A stretch of DNA of 64,000 bases from Oxytricha trifallax (Eukaryota > Ciliophora > Spirotrichea > Sporadotrichida > Oxytrichidae), in NCBI GenBank assembly GCA_000711775.1, contig ARYC01000640.1:1-64000 (forward strand), written 5' to 3'. The position numbers and the translations under genes were made by a program. The notes below the pieces were generated by a model. That model saw only the letters and a list, made by a program, of their open reading frames with translations. It ran no database searches and was not told where the DNA came from. Position 1 is the stretch's first letter. Every line of letters starts with the position of its first letter. Positions 44,726 through 58,464 of the stretch are shown here, piece after piece.

Positions 44726-45367
44726 AATAAAAACGAATAAAAGATAAACTATTAGGTCTTGCTCTCACGATTTCTGATTTAATTTAATTTTGGATTTACT
44801 TTTTGGCTGAATTTAAAATTGAAGGGCCTGTTTGACTATTGGCGAGTCTAATATTTCAAAACCCAAATACCGGATTTATAAGCTTATATAATTTTGAATT
44901 TTGTGCGAAATATATTTTTATAAATAATTTTTAAATTGTAATGAAATGAATTTTATATTAATTTAAGGGGTTGTAGACTCAGTATTAATATAATTAATAA
45001 TCCAATAAAAACATAATAATCAAGTAATTTAAAGATTTTCCTTTTTAATCTTTCAGCAATTAAATTTAAATTTAGCTAGACTTAATATATTGTTATAGTA
45101 TTTAGATCATTTTGAAAAGTGGCAATAAGTTTGAAATATTTTTCATACTTTTACATTTTACTATCGTTAAAATTTTGCATTTTTTAATCAAATAACAAAG
45201 GTTTAAAAATAACATAAGATAAAATAACAATAAAAAATGCAAGAAAGTACTAATTTATCTAAAGTAATTTTCCAATTACATACTTCTAGTTTCAAACAAC
45301 AAGTGTCTAAAGCAAATAATGTGGTAGCAAAAAATGAAATTAAAAAGATTAAAGTAAAATTATTTAC
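44726..45367. other. AT-rich intergenic region
   Basis: A/T-rich with long A or T runs and no coding signal seen. It ends at the left arm of the palindromic element at 45368. Confidence 0.5.
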
Positions 45368-45786
45368 TATTGTAGAAATACATTTGAATTTGGAAAATTA
45401 ATTATAATTAAATTTATAATAAATCAAAATCTTGGCAGTTAAAGTTGGCCAATTTAAACGATCTAGGGCTCATTTGATAGAGAATTCAAAATAAGCTGGA
45501 CTTTACTATTGGCGGTACTATTTTATCGCATCCCTGGAGCGAGATAACTTCACTTTAATGTGAGGGTATAATTTAATGAATTTAGATGCATTTAATTAAA
45601 ATGAAGTTATCTCGCTCCAGGGATGCGATAAAATAGTACCGCCAATAGTAAAGTCCAGCTAATTTTGAATTCTCTATCGAATGAGCCCAAGATCGTTTAA
45701 ATTGGCCAACTTTAACTGCCAAGATTTTGATTTATTATAAATTTAATTATAATTAATTTTCCAAATTCAAATGTATTTCTACAATA
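45368..45786. mobile_element. 419-bp foldback element at the end of a gene
   Basis: Arms of about 193 bp (45368-45560 and 45594-45786) are near-perfect reverse complements around a loop of about 33 bp. Shared features are CTTGGCAGTTAAAGTTGGCC, CTGGACTTTACTATTGGCGG and the GC-rich CCCTGGAGCGAGATAAC. No obvious target duplication and no coding capacity. The right arm supplies the last codons and TGA of the gene at 45767-46790. Confidence 0.75.
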
Positions 45787-46790
45787 ATAAAGTACTAAGT
45801 TGGTATTAATTCAAGAATTTTTTTAAAGAATTTTAGTTTATATTTTCATTGTAATACTCAGAATCAGGTGTAATTGAAAACGAAGACACTTATTACAATC
45901 TCCTCTAATTTGATTTAGCACTTTACTATTACGAATCCACTTAACTTTCAATTTTATTATTGTTTTAGTGAGAATGCAAAACTTAATTGTTGTTTCCTCT
46001 AAACTTGAAATCGATAAATTAACTTTCATTATTTTCATCCTCTTCATTTGCCTCTTAAATTTCACTGATGTCACCTCTTTCTTGATAGTATTTAATTTGA
46101 GGGTTCACTTTTTCAATGTGCTGCAGATCACTAAACTAATTGTCGAGTAAGCTGTCTTGGTATCCATGTTTACTCATTATTAAGTTTTCAATTTCATGTT
46201 GATTGCTATAACTTGACAGAAACTAATGGTAATCATCCACCTCATCTTATTCATATTACCCCAAGGCAAAGTTACTCCCTCTCTTCTAAGTGACCTTATT
46301 ATCTTCATAAGACAAACGTCGTTAAGTTAAATCATTTTATGGCTTGTGAATATTCTATGAATCTTCAAAGCCATTTCCATTAGTAGAGTTGTACAGTTAG
46401 CTTAATGGGTCGCCATCGTCTATCAGCATGTGCTAGCCATTTGGTTTTTACTTATTCTTGACTGTATTGCTTCTCTGTTCATATTGATTAAATTGCTATA
46501 GTAGCTACTTCTCCTGGGTGCTGTAGAACTATTTGAGCAAGTTAATGCCACCATGCTTCAAAATAATCTCCATTTCATTGTCATTAAGACTCCTAGCGCT
46601 TTAAGTGGGACTTTAAATTGACTAGAGATGTATGCTACTCCCAAGCAGGGCGGAATCTTCATTATCTAAAGATGGCTGTTTTATTCCTACTAAATTTTAA
46701 GCATGAGTGAAATTTTAATTTTATTTTGCTTATTCCTCATCCAGCAGAAGTTACAGTAAAACCTATGGTTTTGGGGTAATAGAGAAATTT
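45767..46790 (-). CDS. acidic Q/N-rich protein, unrecognised
   Basis: One minus-strand frame is open from about 46790 to TGA at 45767-45769: ITPKPQVLLQLLLDEEQAKQ, GIKQPSLDNEDSALLGSSIH, NDNEMEIILKHGGINLLKQF, YEQDEVDDYHQFLSSYSNQH, VNPQIKYYQERGDISEI, EANEEDENNESQFIDFKFRG. About 330 codons with frequent TAA/TAG Gln. No start codon at the 5' end, so an upstream segment is probably missing or separated. No domain recognised. Confidence 0.6.
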
Positions 46791-48633
46791 TAAATATAAA
46801 AACAGAAGAGTTAATTAATAAAGTTTATTCATGAACAGGTTTATGTATCTAAAAATGATTATTCTACGTGAATAAGAAATTCTCTATTTATTCAATAATC
46901 TTTGCCTAGATTTTTTTATGTTGGTTTAGTAGCCTTTTTATTTCCTTTCAGTTTTTTAAAGCATTTAATATATACTATTTTTATCATTAAATAATCTATA
47001 CCTTATAAATTATTATTTTTTATAAATGTGTTTTAATTATGATTAACTTGAATCTTTTCGAATATTGTTTGTTATTTAGTTCTGTACATAGACTTACTGG
47101 TTCTCTTGTTTTGTTTTATGAATTTGAAAATTATGATTTGTGAAGTTATTATTTGGTTGAATTAAAGATTTTGGAGTGATTAGCAAAGTATCTGTGGAGT
47201 CATTGAGCATAGTGAAAGTATTATTAATGAAATAGATCTTAAATTAACTCATTTACAATAATTATGAGTTCAATGTTTATAAATGAAGTTTGCAGAATTT
47301 TAATTCTATATACTAAAAATATATTATGAATCAATTAAGATATTGTAAATTTTAAATCAATTTTTCGCTTATGTTATAATTTTTTAATTAATATTCATTT
47401 TTTTAAATATAAGTGACTAAATTTTTTTTCTCAATTCTATTCTTAAAAAATTTAGATAGCTTTTAAAATACTTTTTTTTAATTTATTAATATATTTAAGT
47501 AAAACCAATTCAATTATTTTATAAAATATTAGTTTGGTTTAATTCTAGTAATCCATCAATATAATTTTATGAAATATCTTACTATTCATATTTAAGTTAT
47601 GGCCTTGAATATTTTCTCTAGTCAATCAAGGGTTTATCTTAAGGTATTCCATTCACTAAACTAGAATTATTTAAATCTTTCGATTTAGATGCCTGTGTGA
47701 TTAAAATATATTATTATAATCGAAATATTTAGTACAAAGAAACTCAGATATAAATCAAGAAAAAAGCTTAAATTATTTGAGTTTTATTTCTAAAAATTAT
47801 CTCTAATTTATTTATGATAGAAAAATATTTAAATGAATACTAATTTAATTAATTTCAATAGTGTAATTTAATTTTCCCTGATAAGCAGGAATTCAGTAAC
47901 AAATCATTTTCTTCAATATTTCAGCAAATAGTAAACACAGAATCTTATGCGAGGGTATTTGTGGCACTGGTAAACAAAATAGTGCTATAAAATTAACCTC
48001 ACTTTTAAAAATAAGGTAAAATATATTAGATTATTATTTTAATTCATAAATTTTATTAAACATATGTTGCATTTAGTTTTACTTAATACTGGATGGTTTG
48101 ATATAATACCAAAAATTAGAAATTAATGAAAGTATTCGAATTAATTTTCAGGGATTAAATTAGTCTAATCATTAATATGAGAAAAAATTTAATCTTATTT
48201 ATTTTATTATATGTTTGGTATCTCAGTAAATTAAATGCCCTAATTCTGTTTCACTTATAAACCTTTAATTGGAGATAAAAATTAACAATTTAATTTTAAT
48301 ATTAACTTTTTATAAAATTATTCAATTTAAAGTAATTAAGTTTATCTCTTTCTCTTTAATTAGCTTTTCCTATTTCTAATTAATAAGCTTTTCAATCAGT
48401 GACTAAGAGTTTTATTTTTTCTTTTAATATTGGTTTAAAATAACCGATTAGTGATGTTTAGGTAAAGCTTGTTATGTATTGGTTTGCGGTAAGTTATTTT
48501 TTGGCTTTTTATCCATTTTTTAATAAGATTTAATAAATTACTCCCAAATTTAACTCAGATTAAAATTTATTATTTCCTAAAACTTACAAACATCGCCAAA
48601 AATATTTAGTTCTTATGAAATTAATTTAATGAT
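46791..48633. other. long AT-rich region without genes
   Basis: About 1.8 kb of very AT-rich DNA. I see no open frame with normal composition, no repeat element and no RNA gene. It is the longest apparently empty stretch of the window and may be germline-limited. Confidence 0.5.
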
Positions 48634-49100
48634 ATAAATGTTTCATCAAATTCTTTAGGTGTGTGCATAAAATTAATTTTGTCTCAATTACTAGAGAACA
48701 ATCTATAATTTCAATTGACTCCAAATTCATAAAAACCCTCAAACCTTCAAAAAATCGATTAACTTACAAATGCTTTGACATTAAATCATCAATCGTCTTC
48801 AAATCCAAGTTTACTTCTATCTCCCTACCTACAACCTCAAAATCTCATAATTCCATAATCTTCTTAATAAAACTTAAATACACAGCAGTAGAATAATTAG
48901 CATTAATCATCAAATTAAATTAGTAACTTGATTGGTTTAACCAAGAAGTAAAAACTCTAGCAAGCCATAAAAACTGTGTAAAATAAACTCAAGCTGGACT
49001 AGAAGCAGTATTTAATGCAATAAATTTCATAATAAAATGGAGGTAAGAATCTACTAAAAGCATAAAATAAAGAGAGACAAATCAATATGTAGGAAATTGA
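48634..49100 (+). CDS. open frame of about 155 codons, unrecognised
   Basis: Between an upstream TGA and TGA at 49098-49100, with TAA/TAG as Gln, a continuous plus-strand frame reads INFVSITREQSIISIDSKFI, LTYKCFDIKSSIVFKSKF, NQEVKTLASHKNCVKQTQ, AGLEAVFNAINFIIKWRQ. Composition looks like real protein, with no long homopolymers. No ATG is obvious, so it may be an internal segment. It ends 20 bp before the ATG of the next gene, in another frame. Confidence 0.4.
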
Positions 49101-49119
49101 GGATTTTTAAAATTAAAGT

Positions 49120-51482
49120 ATGCTTAATGAGTTTTTCGAAGAGAGTGATGGGCAAAATGAGATTGACTTTATATTGCAGAGAGAAATAAGTGGGAATAAT
49201 TTTGATAAAGAATCCATGATTGGCATTGAGACAGGGGATTTTAGACAAAATAAAGAGAGCAGAAAGTTTATGGGAAATAATGAGGACAATTTCACGTTTA
49301 TGAGTCCTTAGTTTTAGAATGAAAAATATTTGAAGATAAATCATGATGATGAAAAGTCAAGGTTGAATAACTTAGTTGTACTTGACCCCGAAAATAATAA
49401 AATAAAATTAAATTTAATTGTATTTAATAAATAAATTTATGAAAATAGCGATAGACTTAATAATAAAAATACCTAAGGGATGTAAGGTGAATTTATAGTT
49501 AATGAGTAATAACATTAATTTTAATATCCCATATCTATTTATTGCTGAATTTAAAACTCTAATAAATGATGCACATATTGAAATGAAGAATTTTCAAAGC
49601 AATAAGAACTATTTAAAGGAATATTTCAATTTTTTACCTAGCTTTGCTTAACTTGAATTGGTACAAAAGGAAAATGCAAAACAAAATTGCTAAGTAAATG
49701 ATAAAATTGTCTCTGTCTTGGGCTATTGCAGTTATACTCTTTCATTTTGGGAAAAAGATTCATCATAGGGAAATGGTATTTGTTTGTCAAATATTTAATC
49801 TTGTATATTTAATCTAATAAATCTTAAAATCATCTTTATTTCATATTGATTATAATTAATAAATCGAATTAGTCGTTTCGCTTGAAGTAAACCAGTAGAC
49901 TTGTCGGTAGTAGACTTAACATCTATTGTCTTCACATAGACTCTAAATAATATTACTATGTATCGAGCATATTATTGACTTCTGCAGATTTGTTACAATT
50001 GCTCACAGTTTTAGTAACCAAAACCTTCCCACTCAAATAAATTGAGAACATTTGAATATTTTTAATTTGCTAAACAAAAGTAGGATTCAATAGACTCAAA
50101 TTATCTATGTCTGGCTTCCCACATAATTAAACTACTGCTGCTTATTCCCCATCATTGACATATATCATTCTAATACAATAGGTGAATGCAAAACAGAATA
50201 AAATAAAACTTTACTAATTGACTAAACAAATCTTCATTCCTCACAAGCTCCTCTTGAACCAGTAAAACTCCTAAAAAAGAATAAATCTTAAAGACCCTCC
50301 TAATTTAGTTTCGGCTAAATTTCACCAAAATTTTACAAAGATTAACCGGCAGCAAATTTATTAGAAATCGAAGATGATTACATTTAAGTGATTCCATAAT
50401 CCAAAATGTCTGCTAGTTTTGTTGTTAAAAATTAGAAAAATGTCAAAAATCAAGGAGGTATAAAAGAATACGAGGATATAGAAGATAATGAAGCATAGTA
50501 TATAAAGAGCAGTAAAAGTAAAGTAAATCAAAAATTCTTGTAGTCTCAGTAAATTAAGAAAGATAAACCTTATATTAAAATAATTTATGCATTTTATCAA
50601 GCTATTTTATTACACCATTTTATCAAGAGATACTCGAAAGAGCCACAACTGAAAGAATATGCAGATGCAGATGAAATGTACAATGATTTGATTGAAGATT
50701 TATAGTATATATCAGATAAGCACGAGAACTAAATTCATAGTACAGGCAGTCATGGGTTCCAATCCAGAGGTAGCATGTCTTAGGAGCTTCTAAGTTCAGG
50801 TATACCCTAAAACATGAAGAAAATAAGAATGGAATCTTTCGCTAAGACTCCTTTTTTCCTTAAAAGTCCAAGGTCATTAGCCAGTAGTTAATTCGCAGGA
50901 GCTAATGACCTCTAACTAGTGAATTTATAGGATTAGCATGAGTACATTTCACTTAATACATACAACGGAGATCAAGATTTGGTTTAAGATTTAGATTTAG
51001 CTTAGAACCCTATTATGAAAAAGCAAAATCACTTGTATAAGCTGTCTTAGTCAAGTGACGAGATAGCAAGAACAGTCAATATATTTTTTGAGAATAAAGG
51101 TGTAATTTTAGGAACAATTCCTTCACAAAACAACCTGCTACAGCTTGCATATTCACCCTTAATGACTCAAAATCATCGAATTAATAACAATTTAATAATT
51201 GCTAATAATAAGAAAGGAAATCAATAAATAAGCAACAACGTTTACATAGATCCTAGCAAGATAAATTAGCTGTAGATATTTAACAATGCTAATATTTAGA
51301 TTCCAATGGTGAAATATATGAAGGAGGGTAAATCGCAAGGTAAGAAAGGGAAGTTCAAAATTCCCAAAATAGGTAAAGTCTAAACTTAAAGCCATTCACC
51401 TGTCTAGTACCATCATTTGAAAATACAAATATTTCTTTAAAATTTCTAACTGGATAGATATAATTAAAATTAATTATCATGA
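49120..51482 (+). CDS. large hydrophilic protein with hydrophobic segments, unrecognised
   Basis: The ATG at 49120 starts MLNEFFEESDGQNEIDFILQ. Blocks follow in three frames separated by short AT-rich gaps (introns or IESs): EFKTLINDAHIEMKNFQSNK, LGYCSYTLSFWEKDSS, then about 49860-50030 with VSSILLTSADLLQLLTVLV, then MSGFPHNQTTAAYSPSLTY, LKDPPNLVSAKFHQNFTK, and a long final block from about 50345 (NLLEIEDDYIQVIPQSKM, YAFYQAILLHHFIKRYSK, NIFFENKGVILGTIPSQN, KSQGKKGKFKIPKIGKV). TGA at 51480-51482. Dozens of in-frame TAA/TAG. I recognise no family. Confidence 0.6.
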
Positions 51483-51658
51483 GAATGTGAGTTACAATCA
51501 AGTAGAAAATATGCTATTTAAACAAAAATAAATTTTAAGAACCTAGTAATTATCCCATAATTCTTTGACTATTATAATTTTTCGTCTAAAAAAATTAAGT
51601 TTAATTGAATTAAATTTTTTTTTCTTTAAATTCTTCTCATCAACATGCTTAAAATAAA

Positions 51659-52036
51659 ATGAATCAACAAAATCTATTAAGAGTTAGCGTCTAAAACACT
51701 CAATAATCTAATTCTCATGGTAATTTAGCCAATAATAATAATGATTTAGATTTCTTATAATCTGATAAAATTTTACATGAAAATACTAATTAAAAACATC
51801 TTAGTATTGGATTAAATTATATGAAAATTTTTAAGAATTAAAACCAAAATCTTAATTATTTTCATTTTTTAGAAAAATAATTTTATAATTACTTTAACAA
51901 TAAATTACAGGGACTTCTATATAAATAGCAAGACAGATCTCAGATATAGAGTGAGCATCAAGTAATGCGTAAAAATAAATTGATATTACTTCAATAATAA
52001 CAACAGTAGCAACAACAGTTGTAGACATTGAAATGA
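51659..52036 (+). CDS. short Q/N-rich protein, unrecognised
   Basis: ATG at 51659 and TGA at 52034-52036 give 125 codons: MNQQNLLRVSVQNTQQSNSH, NNNNDLDFLQSDKILHEN, LQGLLYKQQDRSQIQSEHQ, ending in a poly-Gln run and LQTLK. It has a typical start and Q codons, but the AT-rich middle (about 51840-51900) could be an intron. It may be the first segment of a longer gene or a small low-complexity protein. Confidence 0.4.
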
Positions 52037-52276
52037 ATCAAATGTTTATCATCCAATAATTTTGAATACTTTTAATCATCAAATTTATTTATAAAAACTT
52101 ACTCTACATATCAAATTTTGCTTAATATCATTAGTTGAGAAAATAAGTTTAGAAATTCATACCCCTATAATTGAAATAAATAAACAGAAAACAAATATAT
52201 TTTTGATTCCATTGCTAAGTTAATTAAAGAAATCAAGAAATATCAAATTTAAAATAATTTCTATAAAAATTTACTA

Positions 52277-55200
52277 TCAAATTTAACTCTCATTCCTAAT
52301 CATACTGGCTCTAATGATCAATTGATGCATAAGTTCAACATCAGGTAGGAACTTAAAATTTGGCTTTACTAAACTATTTTAGCCGTCTTAATGCATTTGT
52401 CCCGTCTCAGTCAGAAACAAACCTGGTTAAGAAGTCTAATTTTATGCTGGTTATTTTTGTTATCTAAGCATAGTAGATGGATAACTGTGTTTCTTCAAGA
52501 TTTATTGCACACTTTTACCTGCAATGCTCAGGTATAATAATGTTCGTTAATATATACATTTATAATCATTTATTTAGAGTTAAATATTGTATGAATTACT
52601 CAGCTTTATATCAAATCCAATCTCTTAGAAATTCCAAATCTTATAACTCTATTCTTTCTCAAATTCAATAGAAACATTACTAATATTTTATTAAATTTAA
52701 TGCTGTTTAATGTTTCTTCTCCATTAATAGTATCTTTAAATGTATTTTTAACGACATTATTTGTAATAACTTGCGAGTAGCTTTGCTCTTATGTTATCTG
52801 AAATTGAGTTTAGTGATGAAGTTAGATCATTGAGTGGCTTGTCTTTTATTGAATGATTTAAGTTAGATTGGAAATAGTGAATAAATTAATAAAAAAATAA
52901 TGAATTATTATTGGCATTTGATAATAGCTTTATAAAAGTCATTACCATTCTAGTGCGTTCTCTTTCGAAGTATTTCTCAAGCAGAGCTTTTTACTCTTGC
53001 TTAATTTTATATTCATACTTTAGTTTAAACTGAAGTTTGGATACTATATAAATGTATATTTACAATGAACTACAACTTACATTAAAGTCTGAAATATTTG
53101 AAACTTTTATGTACTCTCTGAACTCCATTTACTTAAGTCATAAATTCCCTAATTATTTGTCTTGCTCTTGTGTCTTCAGTCTCTTTATTACCTTAGATGC
53201 TAAAGAATAAGGAATATTTTTAAATAAAAAATTAAATTGAAATCAGATAATTCTATTTTCAAATTAAAAAGAGATATTAAAAAATGTAATTAAATATCTC
53301 ATAAGATTTAGGTTTCTCTCAACCATACCCTTTCCTTTCCTCTATAAATGCTTCTATAAAATTTTTCTCATAATAATTTAGAAAAAATACAAATTGCCTT
53401 TTAATTTAATTATTAGGCTTAACTAATATTAACTTTATTTTTTAGATAATAAGAGCACATCTTTTGACTTTAATTTTGTCATCTCTAATTTTAATCCTAG
53501 CTTTATAATTTGAATTCAAATTTTTCATGGCCTGATGTGTGATGATAGCAACATTCCATAATTTCATCTGCAAAACTAATCTATGATGTCTCTCATCGTC
53601 TTATTTTTAGATTGCTAACTAAAAAAGAATTTTCTACATAATAAATAACTTACATTATGTCTCATTCAAAAGCCAAAAGTTTTATAATATCTTATTAAGT
53701 TTTTATGTTAAAATCTAAAATTAATGAAAAAGATAAGTGAGTTTTTATTGACAAAATATAAGGATATAAATATAATTAGGTTTTTTTAAATTGTATCCCA
53801 TCTATTTAAGAAATTAATAGAATTTTATCGATTGTTGAGTTAGATCAGTGTTTTTCTATAATTTGTTAATTGAATTTTCTCATTTAGTATTTTGCTTCTA
53901 TTCATCATTTTACTTTACTATTACCAATTCCATTACTCCTGTTCCTCTATATTTCCAGTAAACTTTACTGTAAAATTAAAAATATACATTTTTTCTTTAA
54001 ACTTTAATTTTTTTGGGTATAAATTTATCAAAATTTATCATTAATTTAATATTATTAAAAAATTAGCATTAATGTTTAATGAAATTCTTGATATTTTTCA
54101 TGTTCATTTTTTATTTAAGCTCCTCTAATTTTTCTTCCTCCTTCTCTCTTTTAAATCTCGTCAGATAACTGAAAAACTTAACAGCCTAATCCTCGTCATT
54201 AATCATTTTCTATATATTCATTTTTAGTTCTCTTTATCTCTGATTTAGTAATTTATTAAAAGGAATCTTTTGAGCTCCATTTTGACCTTCAGTATCTTTT
54301 TTATATGATATTAATATTAATAGAGCTATATTTATTATTATTAATTTTGTAATTGTATATAATTTGACATATATCATAACTAAAATATGAATGAAATATC
54401 TTCTTCTTCATTGACTATAGTTTAATTAGTAAGCCCATTGTTTGTCCCTCCCATTTAAGCCTGCTTCTACTGTTCATAAAGCTATATTTCTAACTTTTTC
54501 AGGGGTTCCATTCCAAAGCAAACGTTAATCTTGAGTTTGCAGCTCTCCCCAGTTTCAATTGATAGATAAAGGTAGGGTATGCTGTATTTCTGATGCTATT
54601 AGGTGGAAAGAGTGGATTGATTGGATTTTGTGAGGAATATTGTCTTGTTTATTGTTGAGAAAAATATCACTTTTGGTTCCTATATAAGAGATTGAATGAA
54701 ATACAATGTGGAAATATTTATAGGTGAGGTTGTAAAATATACACTAAGATAGTATCGTTAAATTAGAGAAATACTTACATTTTGAAAACTGCCTTGATTT
54801 TGTGCTTCATTAGGATCAGGGTACTAATAAGATAGGAACATATTTATGTCTCCTTTATAGTTTTGAACAAAAACTGTTGCTGGTTGCTGTTTGCCTTGAA
54901 TTTCTATTTTATACTGTACTGCAATATTTAAAAATTCTTTTTATTCCTATTATAAAATAAATTAAAAGATATAAAAAAGGTTTGTTTAAACCAAAACACT
55001 TAATTTAATGAAATATTTTATTGATGGAAAGATTCATTAATAAAAGGTTGCTGCTTAAGAAGGATTTATTATTGTGAACTTTTATCAGCTAAGAGGTTTT
55101 AAGTTGTATTAATTGCTTTTTTCAAGTCAATTCTTGTTTTCTTCATTATTTCAGTGAAGTTTTAGGATTTGTCTAAAGACGATGAAAAGTATAAATTAAT

Positions 55201-56945
55201 TAACAGTAACTCATGGTAAATAATATTGAAAATTTTCCCCAAATAATTTAAATATAAAAGTAAGTGAATGTTGCATCATATTATCGTTTTTCCAACTCAG
55301 TAAAAGACTATTTTGAGTAAATATTTTCAAGCATAGTAAATCTTGAGATATTTTTAGGAGGCATTTAATTATTCTGTTTGTTGAAAATTTCAAGATTCAA
55401 TGCACTACTTTCGTTTTACTCTCTTTACTACTATCGACACTATTCCATTATTTCTGATAAAGATAATAATTTCCCATCATCCAATTATAAATGTGAATAT
55501 TATAAAATAATGATATCAATATATAATATATTTTATGTTTAATCCTGTCTATCTTGATTATCATTAGTCTAATATCTGCCCTTTTTAATTCTTCTCTTCA
55601 TTTATTGAGTTTTATTTTCTCTTTTTATCTTCCCTTAAATTTCTATCTGACCAGTTGCTCTATAATCAAAATTAAAATTACTTATAAATTTGTTGCTTTA
55701 AATAAAATTACTTACAGAAGTGGTGATAAAGTTGATTAGCCTAAATTAATAGCATCCTTAGATAACTAACTTGGGGATAGTCTTTAGCTTTAATTCAAAT
55801 TTCTTTTCATTAAAGTTCTATGATCAAGAGTGACTCCATGCTTCCTCATTGGACTATTATTTTTTCCTTTTTATTACTTAGTAAATTTTATTGGACTATT
55901 ACTTGTGCGTCTGTTATTTTAATCTTGCTACTACGATAGCCTTGAAGGACTCTTAGAATGGGTTTTAATTATGACTTAGGGCTCGTCATGGTAGTTATAT
56001 TAGCTTTGATAGTTTTTCAAGACGTGTAAGTTCATTGAGTGATTCAAAATCTTATGCTTTCTTTATTGTTTAACTAATTGATGAGCTTCTTTAAATTTTT
56101 AAGAGGTCTTTATTTGAAATTAACTTGATTCTCTTTGGCTTTAGTGGCTGTTCACTCTGCTATGATTTGCTTGATAGTTTATGTGCCTAATATATTTACT
56201 ATTAAATTTATTCTTACTTTGTGGTATGAGGGTGTATCTTATAATCATATAATTGAGGCTGACTTTGTATCCCACTTTGTTGATTACTTTAGGTTTAATC
56301 CTCTTCAGTATTAATTTAGATAAAATTCTTCTAGTCTTAATCAGATTCTCTCATTGTTCTCCTTCTGAGATGTCCCTTAGATTATATATTTTCCAACATT
56401 TTAGGATTAAATATGCCAATTTTCTTATTCATTTTAATGTACTCTTTCGTTATTTCGTGATTCTAGCTTGATTTATTATTAACATAGTCGTCTACTAAGT
56501 GCTGTTACTCTTTCTAAAATTGTTACAAACGACTTTGTTTAATATCATGTACTTTCTAAGTATTCCTATTTTAATGAATTATAGCTTAATTCCTGATTTT
56601 ATCACCAATTGTATGATATTAATTAATCGATAAATTGTTACTAGTATTATTGAGATGACTATTCTCAAATTTTACTTGTTAATTTTACTATTACTACTAT
56701 ACAGTTTGAATGTTGTAGACTCTGAAGGTGTTTTATTATGAAGAATTCCTATAAGACTTGATTGTGTTATATTATCCTGAATTATTTGCATTTTGTTTTA
56801 TGATGTTATTCTAAGAATTTTGGTAGATTTCATGCTATCTGAAACTGCTACTGTTATAATTTGAGCTCTAAGTTTAGTAGGTTTTATTAAGGAGTTGATG
56901 CGATTAAGGCAATTAGAATACACCTATTTCTGTTTAGGGTTTCAT
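52277..56945 (-). CDS. large coiled-coil/IQ-like protein
   Basis: The ATG at 56945-56943 starts MKPQTEIGVFQLPQSHQ and a Q/N/S-rich region open to about 55986 (MNKKIGIFNPKMLENIQSKG, SLNELTRLEKLSKLIQLP). More ordered blocks follow: FVQNYKGDINMFLSYQYPD (about 54840), IETGESCKLKINVCFGMEP (about 54550), coiled coil INDEDQAVKFFSYLTRFKRE, KMNMKNIKNF (about 54130-54240), KLWNVAIITHQAMKNLN (about 53560), TRARQIIREFMTQVNGVQR, KQEQKALLEKYFERERTRM, and a last block with LPDVELMHQLIIRASMIRN before TGA at 52277-52279. Repeated amphipathic basic helices suggest calmodulin or microtubule binding. It could be more than one gene; AT-rich gaps are introns or IESs. Family unknown. Confidence 0.55.
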
Positions 56946-57104
56946 TTTTAATTTTACCAATTAAATTTAATTATATAACTGCTTTGATGGGATGCGGTTT
57001 AGAGAATAAATTAAAACTTTATGTAAAACTTTGAACACAGTAATTTTAATTTTCAATCAGCTAGTTAAGTAATTATATTTTGAATTATTGAAATTAAATT
57101 AAAA

Positions 57105-58298
57105 ATGATTCAAGCAATCAAAAATACCACTCTGACTGATCTTTAAGTCAAGTCATTGAATATTAGAGAAAAAGAATTGAATTACTGGACCACTACTTTT
57201 CAAACTATGGCTTCATAAAGTGCCTTACTGGCTGGTAAGTATTTTATACTTTGCAACACAAGCGAGTGGATTATAATCGATAAAATAGAAAAGAATAAAT
57301 TCTAAATCATTTCTTATAGGTTTCTGCTATGGTGGATTGAGTGCCCCAATAAACGAAAAAACTTCTACTTTTATAACATTTGGTTATTTGTCAACAACTT
57401 CATGCGGAATGGCTTTCGGTCTCCTTTGCATTACTATTGCTTCATTTGTAAGATTTACTATTATTTATTGAAATTATTAAACAATTTTTTATGTAGTGTG
57501 TGATGTTTGGACCTGGTCTAGCTTTAAGAGGAGGTGAAGGAGCAGTTTCTATGCATAAAGCTGTTGATAATATGAAGAAAGAGTCAAATTAATGCTTCAT
57601 ATTCTTCATTTTGCAATTACTATTCTTTCATATGAGCTCATTCTTGCTTATGTGGCTTTATTATCCATTCAAGGTTGCTCTTATTATCAATTTAATCCTC
57701 GGAGTCTTCTTGATTCAAATTTATGGACATTATACAATATTAAGTATAATTAATAGTAATTCTAATTGATTGTATTCATAAAGAATGGTTATGAAATTTA
57801 TGAAAAATTACATGTGAAGGACGATGATGCAGTGACTGGCTAGTTCTAAGACTTCGGAGCCTACGAAAATATGCATGATTTGGATCGCAGAGGAATGACT
57901 AACTAGGGTAACTCCCCAGGCTTAAAGAATAGAGTTTTACTATTTACTTAATAGAATATGCATTAATTTGTATGTGATATTTTACATTTTAATATATAGA
58001 GGGAGGGGAAATAGTGATCATGAAATTCAACGAATGAGTCATGCTAAGCTAGAATTTGCAGATGGAAACAACACGCAATAATTAAATTAAATCAGTGGCA
58101 CATCTAAAAACAACCAAGGAGGAAATCCCTTCGAAGTCAGAAAGATGCAGACAATTTATTGTTATTAAAAATTTCAAATTTTTATTAGATTATTTTATTA
58201 AATTTATTAAGACACAAGCATTCGAAGATGCATACCAATAAAGCAATAATTTCTTTATGAGTGCATTTAGAGGAGTATTTAAACCAACTAATTAATGA
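57105..58298 (+). CDS. multi-pass membrane protein, faintly Orai-like
   Basis: The ATG at 57105 starts MIQAIKNTTLTDLQVKSLN. Two GT-AG introns are clear: after SALLAG (GTAAGTATTT to TTATAG, about 57235-57319) and after ITIASF (GTAAGATTTA to TATGTAG). Four hydrophobic segments: FQTMASQSALLAGFCYGG, FGLLCITIASFCVMFGPG, FIFFILQLLFFHMSSFLLMW and ALIINLILGVFLIQIYGH. ALRGGEGAVSMHKAVDNMKK lies between spans 2 and 3. A hydrophilic C-terminal tail ends SAFRGVFKPTNQ and TGA at 58296-58298. SALLAGF and the four-span layout recall Orai calcium channels, but this is a weak inference. Other family members may be uncharacterised protist proteins. Confidence 0.6.
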
Positions 58299-58464
58299 AA
58301 TAATTGCAGAGATATCAATACATATGGTACTTAATTGGACGAAATGTTATAACTTAGACAAACAAATTAAGGCTTTGTTCTAATTTTACTTTTAATTTTC
58401 ATTTGAAGGTGATTCCTTTTATGAAACAATTGTAATCAGTAGAAATTTAAAAAATATAAATTAA

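Noticed and set aside
49054..49344. Minus-strand hydrophobic frames at 49054-49344
   Set aside because: Shadow of the plus-strand gene starting at 49120, which has a better start, charge balance and downstream continuity.
52300..52830. Plus-strand open frame across 52300-52830
   Set aside because: The minus strand has a longer, better-composed frame here (QMHQDGQNSLVKPNFKFLPD, QILKKHSYPSTMLR) continuous with the 52277-56945 gene.
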